Source of the DNA: Artemia franciscana
Lineage: Eukaryota; Arthropoda; Branchiopoda; Anostraca; Artemiidae
Direction: 5' to 3'
Length of the DNA: 64,000 bases
Assembly (NCBI RefSeq): GCF_032884065.1
Contig: NC_088872.1
Location: 3,782,001-3,846,000 of the forward strand
In this document: piece after piece, positions 58,601-64,000 of the stretch
Layout of the letters: each line of letters opens with the position of its first letter
Numbering within the stretch: position 1 is the stretch's first letter
Position numbers and translations under genes: made by a program
Notes under the pieces: generated by a model
The model's database searches: none
What the model saw: the letters and a program-made list of their open reading frames with translations, nothing else
Told to the model about the DNA's origin: nothing

Positions 58601-59530
58601 AACTAAAGCACGACCATGTTCCAGAACAGAATATTCCCCGACAGCTGGAGAAAAGCAGCTGCAACAATGTTGGTTGAGGAGGCTAAAATGATGAGAAGAA
58701 AAGATCCTGATGACGACAAGTCCAGCCACTTTTCAGGTGATGGTTTCTAAGAATTTTCAGAAGATGAGAACGATTCATCACAGTCTACTCTGCAGTTAAC
58801 AAAGTAAGAGGTTTTGCAGTCTTTAGGGGACAAACAGAGGGACCATTGCGCTCTTAAGGATTACTCTCATGTGCGGCAAGTTTTTCGTTTTACAACTGCG
58901 TATTGCCATCTTCAGCTATTGAAAGACTTTTTTCAACCGGAGAATCCATTTTGTCTCTACGAAGGAATTTTCTATGAGACCTCAGGTTTGAGCGCTTAGA
59001 AGTGCTAAAAGCAAATTACCAGTACCAGCATCTCCACCAGAAGACAAATCCTTAACCTTGAGCAAGGGAGGCTTCACTTTTTTCAATGTTTCTTGACCTA
59101 GAACAGTGCAGTTCTGACTAAATGGAAAAAGAAAAAAAAACCCTTGAAGAATTCCTATAACTACCTAGAATCCCGTAATTAGTTACTTTGGCAGACTTTT
59201 GGATGACTTTCGTTAAGTGGATACATGTGGCACTGTTACTGTTTAAAACTAACTAACGTTCAAAGAAGCGGAGCTCTACTGTCTTTCGTTTTAATTATTT
59301 GTTTACACTGCATTTTGCATTTATTATACGACTTTGTTTTATTTTCGTTATACGACTAGATATGACTGAGCTAGAAATGGGTCTAGTGGAGTTGTACTTA
59401 AGTAGTACTTGAAGTACTATTTAAGTATAAGTTCTGTACTTAAAACTCATGTACTGCTTAAGTACAATTATGGTCTGGTACTTAATGCTTGATACTTAAG
59501 TACAAATTTGAAGTACTTTTCACTACACTG
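58601..59530 (+). mobile_element. hAT transposon, 3' remnant
   Basis: At 58903-59023 the plus strand reads LPSSSAIERLFSTGESILSL and RRNFL, then a stop and DLRFERLEVLKANYQ. This is the C-terminal dimerisation region of hAT transposases, with the S-A-x-E-R-x-F-S core. The 3' end at 59517-59530 reads TTTTCACTACACTG, the reverse of a hAT-type CAGTGTAGTGAAAA terminus. A dense cluster of AGTACTT/AAGTACT motifs (59395-59520) stands just inside it, as in some hAT ends. The 5' end is not found. Confidence 0.75.
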
Positions 59531-59825
59531 CTTCTTACTTTAAGTTGAAAAAAATTAATTAAAAAAAATCTAATCTGTTAAAAAGAAGTAAGTTATCTTA
59601 ACTTTTTAATTGCACTCTCTTAAGGACCTTGATATTTCACCGTGTAAGAAGTTCATTACAGTACATTATGATTGCTCTGCTCCAGTCGAAAACTGATCAT
59701 CCAGAACCCAAATAGCGTCATAAAAATCACTAGGTTATTACCACGGTCACATTAGCTATTAGCTTTTGTATTGAAAAAAGGGAAGCTATAAGCGTGAAAT
59801 AGTATACAGAAACAGAATTTTATAA

Positions 59826-59888
<63 letters not shown>

Positions 59889-60041
59889 CTTAAGATTTTC
59901 ATAATTTAAAATGAATAGTCAAGCTTAAGAAGAGCATATATTACCACAGACAGGAGTAGGGATAGTAGCTCCTAAGCATTCGAACGCTTAGAATGTCATT
60001 TGCACAGAACCCAAAAAGATTTGTGTTTCGAGCAGTGCGTG
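59531..60041. other. No gene recognised; (TA)n at 59829-59884
   Basis: AT-rich, with one pure TA microsatellite of about 56 bp. Confidence 0.6.
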
Positions 60042-60210
60042 CAGTGTTGCCACCCAGTGAGAAAAAACACTAGATTTTAGTGATTTTATGGTTGATTTAA
60101 TGATTATATTCAATAATCTAGTGATTTATTTACTGATTTAACGATATTTTTGCTTAGGCAAAATAAAAACCACTAGAAATAGTGATGTATCACTAGGAGT
60201 GGCAACACTG
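60042..60210. mobile_element. hAT-type MITE, 169 bp
   Basis: The ends CAGTGTTGCCAC and GTGGCAACACTG are perfect 12-bp inverted repeats starting with the hAT-like CAGTG. The interior is full of TAGTGAT repeats. The 8-bp flanks (AGTGCGTG and AGTTTAGT) do not match, so the target duplication has decayed or was lost. Confidence 0.75.
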
Positions 60211-61538
60211 AGTTTAGTGACACTGAGTGGCAATACTGTTTCTAATGATTAATATTGGAAATACTAATAGTAGGATTAATGCATTCCAAGTATTTTAAGG
60301 CTCAAAGCGTCACTCCGGCTTAACTGAAACCAATTTGTATTGTATTTTTTCTATTCCCCCCCGCCTTCGTTTCTTCTTAAAACCACTAATTGGCTTGAAT
60401 GTCATTTGTATTTCATTGAAGACGATATGTACTTTGAATGTAGTTTTTATTCGTCAAAACATCACCAACAACAATAAAACAGACACTCAAACCCCCACTG
60501 TACAAGTTTGAAGATCCTATCTACGAAAATGTGGAATTTTGTATTTTTGCCAGAAGACAGATCGCGGATGCATGTTTTTTTGTTTTTTTTTTCAGGGGTG
60601 ATCGTATCGACCCAGTGGTCCTAGAATTTTGCAAAAGGGCTCATTGAAACTGAAATTTGTGCTATTTTTACGAGACCAAAAAATTGGACGGCACCTAGGC
60701 CCCCTCCGACGCTCATTATGTTCCCAAAGTCATCGGATCAAAATTTTGTGATAGCCATTTTATTCAAGATAGTCGAAAAACCTTATAACTATGTCTTTGG
60801 GGACGACTTACTCCCCCCAGTCCCCGTTGGAGGGGCTGCAAGTTACAAACTTTGACCAGTGTTTACATATAGTAATGGTTATTGTGAAGTATACAGACGT
60901 TTTCAGGGGGATTTGTTGGTTGGGGGAGGAGTTGAGAAGAGGGGGTTATGTGGAGGGAATTGTCTACGGAGGAATTTGTCATGGAAGAAGAAAATCTCCA
61001 TGAAGGTGACGCAGAATTTTCTAGCATTATTTAAAAAAAACATTGAAAAAATAAATATGAAAAAGTTTTTCCACTGGAAGTAGGAAGTTGCATTAAAACT
61101 TAAAACGAACAGAAAATATTATGTATATAAGTGGTTCGTCTCCTCATAATACCTCACTCTTTACGGTTAAGTATTTCTAGTAATTTCAACTATTTATTCT
61201 GCGGCCTTTGTAATCCAGAGGTCATAAGGAATTGGGACAAAATTTAAGCTTTAGTGTAAAGAGCGAGGTATGGACGAGTGGGAGAGCCCCCTCATATTTT
61301 TAACAAAAACATATAAATATAGAAGCTCGTTACGTAAGCTAATTCGTAAGTTACATATATCTTTTGCTAATGAAAACGTTCGTAAAAAACTAAAAGTTCT
61401 AGTTACTTTTTTAAGTAACCAAAAAATTGGAGGGCAACTAGGCCTCCTCTTCCACTCCTTTTTTCTAAGAATCATTCGACCAAATATATTAGAAATCCAT
61501 TTAGCCAAAAAAATAAATATGCAAATTTCGTTTTAATT

Positions 61539-62281
61539 AAACAGTTCGTGGTAACGAACTGTAGTAAGGAGCGACCAGGCTCAATAGTAAACGAAACTCT
61601 AAAAAACGGAATTTTGATGCTAAAATATACATCAAAAGAATTGGATTTTCATGCTGATTTTAAACATATAAGTTTCAGAAGTTTTGTATTTTTGTAAAGT
61701 TTCGTATTTTTTCGCCAGAAGACAAATCACGGGTGCGTGTTTATTTGTTTGTTTTTTGTTGTTTTTTTCCAGGGGTCATCGTATCGACCAAGTGGTCCTA
61801 GAATGTCGCAAGAGGGCTCATTCTAACGGAAATGAAAAGTTCTAGTGCCCTTTTTAAGTAACGAAAAAATTGGAGGGCACCTAGGCCCCCTCCCACGCTC
61901 AATTTTTCTCCAAAGTCAAAGTTAATAATTAATGTGTGGAGAGCCAAAATCAAACATGCATTAATTCAAAAACGTTCAGAAATTAATTTAAAAAACTAGT
62001 TTTTTTAACTGTAAGTAAGGAGCGACATTAAAACTTAAAACAAACAGAAATTAATCCGTATATGAAATGGGTTGTCCCCTTCTCAACGCCTCGCTCTTTA
62101 CGCTAAAACTTTTAAATGTTTTGAAAAGTAGAATTGTGGCAAAGAGTCAAACTTTAGCGTAAAGAGCGAGGCGTTGAGGACGGGACAACCCACTTCATAT
62201 ACGGATTAATTTCTGTTCGTTTTAAGTTTTAATGTCGCTCCTTACTTACAGTAAAAAAAAACTAGTTTTTTTTTAATTTAG
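61539..62281 (+). mobile_element. Nested younger family P copy
   Basis: AAACAGTTCGTGGTAACG opens it and TTTTTAATTTAG closes it, inside the older copy. It is internally deleted (about 61915), losing the middle of the element, but keeps both ends and the palindrome. No target-site duplication beyond one or two A/T bases can be read at the junctions. Confidence 0.85.
61981..62281. repeat. Family P palindrome 7
   Basis: The arm core CCCCTTCTCAACGCCTCG pairs with CGAGGCGTTGAGGACGGG. The loop (TTGTGGCAAAGAGTC) is in forward orientation, opposite to the same loop variant at 8750 and 31963. Confidence 0.9.
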
Positions 62282-62340
62282 TTATTCATCTGCGGAGAGC
62301 CGAAATCAGAACATGCATTAACTCAAAAACGTTCAGAAAT

Positions 62341-62593
62341 GAAATAAAAAAACAAGTTTTTTTTAACTGAAAGTAAGGAGCGACGTTAAAACTTAAAACA
62401 AACATAAATTACTCCGTGTATGAAAGGGGCTGTTCCCTCCTCAACATCTCGTTCTTTACGCTAAAGTTTGACTCTTTCTCTCAATTCTACTTTATAAAAC
62501 AGTAAATAACTGTAGCGTAAAGAGCTGGACGTTGAGGAGGGAACAGCCCCTTTCACACACGGAGTAATTTCTGTTCGTTTTAAGTTTTAATGT
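62341..62593. repeat. Family P palindrome 8
   Basis: The arm core GTTCCCTCCTCAACATCTCG pairs with AGCTGGACGTTGAGGAGGGA with a few mismatches. Even the rarer outer change CCGTGTATGAAA is matched by TTTCACACACGG. The loop is reversed relative to palindromes 4 and 6. The last ~40 nt of the right arm are missing. Confidence 0.85.
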
Positions 62594-62757
62594 TTGAAAA
62601 CTTATTGAAAACTATAGTATTTATTATAAAAACGAAAAGGAAGAAGAAATAACCGGAAAAATCTAATATTATTTGTGACACAACCTCATATTACTTGACC
62701 TGGCTTAATTGATTAAATCTTTGATAGTTTACCCTTACTGGGTTTTTTTCGAGACCT

Positions 62758-63005
62758 GTATGGTAGGTAAAGAGATTATAAGCCTTTTCGGACGATAGGA
62801 GGCAATATTTTCGGGACACCAGTCGACTAACAGTACAGAGCTGCCAGTACGGTACAATTGTACCGTTTTACAACGGTAAATAAACGGTAAACGTATGGTA
62901 GGTAAAGAGATTATAAGCTTCTTTGGACGATAGGAGGCAATTTTTTCCGGAAACCAGCCGGCTAACAGTACAGAGCTGCCAGTACGGTACAATTGTACCG
63001 TTTTA
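62758..63005. repeat. 135-bp tandem duplication with an 18-bp perfect palindrome
   Basis: GTATGGTAGGTAAAGAG starts at 62758 and 62893. Each unit ends with ACGGTACAATTGTACCGT (62849-62866 and 62984-63001), a perfect palindrome, preceded by CAGAGCTGCCAGT, which resembles a hAT-like terminus. The units differ at roughly ten sites. Confidence 0.9.
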
Positions 63006-63778
63006 GTATAATTTAGAGATCCTAGTGCAATTCGGTATATTCAAATTTTTTTGGGAAAAATCAAATTTTCCGGTACATTTTGGTTTTATTTGCTCTCTGA
63101 GTCGGATAGCTTCTAATTTCTATATTTCTTCTAAGTTCTAATTTACCGAAAATTGTTTTTTTGTTTCGTCAAATTTTGACCTGCTGTTCCGATGCTACAA
63201 ATTAATCTCTTATGGAAAATTTTAGCCAGAAAACTGGTGCAAATTATTTTAATGCGTTGACAACACTGTACCAGTGCTTAAAATAGGATTACATGGCGAG
63301 CAGTGAAGAACTCCTCTAATCCTTGGCTGGAACAAAAAATACGATTATGGCTTAAATTCCTCTGCCCAATCGAAATTTTATCAATTTCCCATCCACTTAA
63401 AAAAAAAAAAAAAAAAAAAAAAACCTGGCTGCATCTAGCAGAGTGATCAAAACCAAAATTTATGATGAACAAACTTGATCAAGCAGTTCAAGGCCATTGT
63501 CATGGTGGTTAGCAATAATTACTGTATTTTTTTGGTACCTGAATATGTAATAAAAACGAGCGAAGGATATAGGTTTATAGTTAGTTTTTGATAAACAGCT
63601 AAAGTCTAAGTAGTTACAATTTGAATATGTTAAAATATTTTGTAAGTTGCCATTTTACGCATTTAATTACAGCAGATTTAAGTAAGAAAACATTTCAGTT
63701 AAAGCAAAATGTCAGGTAGATCTTTCAGACAGTTGAGGATTTCGTATCCCTAGATCAAACTTTCTTTTTTTCTTTTTT
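63006..63778. other. No gene recognised; A25 run at 63399-63423
   Basis: AT-rich. The A25 homopolymer could be a retroposon tail, but no retroposon body is recognised upstream of it. Confidence 0.5.
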
Positions 63779-64000
63779 CAGGATTGCATAAAAAATTCAG
63801 TTGTTATTAGATTTTTTCTATAATCTATCCAACCATCCTAGGGTAGAACTATGGTAGATAGCCATAGAACTTAGGGATGATCAGGGTTTTTGGTTTGACT
63901 CATGACGGACAATGTCCACTGGACTTGTATGCAAAAGGTGGGGGGACTGAATTTGATTGGAATTTGCGAAGAAGTGACTTAAGCCTAATACAAGGCTGAA
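63779..64000 (+). repeat. Dispersed repeat shared with 20207-20410
   Basis: AGGATTGCATAAAAAA, CTTAGGGATGATCAGGG, ACGGACAATGTCCACTGGAC and GGACTGAATTTGATTGG follow the order seen at 20207. The repeat may continue past the window's end. Confidence 0.7.

Larger units (their letters stand above)
60488..62600 (+). mobile_element. Family P element split by a nested copy
   Basis: The older copy runs from about 60488 (5' end missing, starting near CTGTACAAGTTTGAAG) to 61538 and resumes at 62282 with TTATTCATCTGCGGAGAGCC. The copy at 25441 carries the same run without a break (TTTTGATTATTCCTCTGCGG), so this site serves as its own empty-site control. Confidence 0.85.

Noticed and set aside
63399-63423. 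A25 run as the tail of a processed retrocopy
   Set aside because: No gene-like or SINE-like body and no target duplication could be seen around it.

Overview
The window is AT-rich eukaryotic DNA from an arthropod. The only host genes I can support are three paralogous genes for Spätzle-like secreted cystine-knot proteins, the family of arthropod Toll ligands. A repeat-rich crustacean genome would fit, but the species cannot be read from the sequence.

Gene layout. Gene A (minus strand) is cut by the left edge; only its second exon (1297-1451) lies inside. Gene B (plus strand) has four visible coding exons: 11005-11636, 16227-16405, 19842-19968 and 22773-22944. Its first exon was not found. 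Gene C (minus strand) has two certain coding exons, 42515-42937 and 37553-38014, and a possible first exon holding only the ATG at 43979-43981. A and B are divergent; B and C converge. All three share a signal peptide core, a prodomain motif with Cys-Phe-Cys-type spacing ending in EYP, and (B and C) a C-terminal domain with eight cysteines. The prodomains differ greatly: very short in A, and long Tyr/Pro/Lys-rich repeats in B and C. C has lost (or never had) two introns that split the cystine-knot domain in B, and its remaining intron lies 13 nt away from the one in B. B also carries a broken duplicate of its last exon.

Repeats dominate. (1) A non-coding family of about 1.7 kb (called family P here) has at least ten copies or fragments at 2.4-15.7, 25.4-33.6 and 57.3-62.6 kb. 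Full copies begin TCAAACAGTTCGTGG with a small hairpin and end in a ~300-bp palindrome followed by ATTTAAT. The two palindrome arms match within a copy while differing between copies, and the loop is found in both orientations. (2) A giant inverted repeat at 47305-55962 looks like a foldback transposon: nested outer arms, a strict 112-bp tandem array, an ~84-bp tandem array with a ~252-bp higher-order period, and a small unique centre with its own palindrome. (3) Smaller items: two LINE fragments plus one 5'-truncated LINE with a 17-bp target duplication, a mariner tail sitting on a TA tract, a tRNA-derived SINE, a hAT remnant, MITEs, a broken initiator tRNA-Met, local tandem duplications and TA microsatellites.

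No rRNA gene, CRISPR array, LTR element or virus-like element was recognised. Most short open frames in the window lie inside repeats or are antisense shadows and are not annotated.
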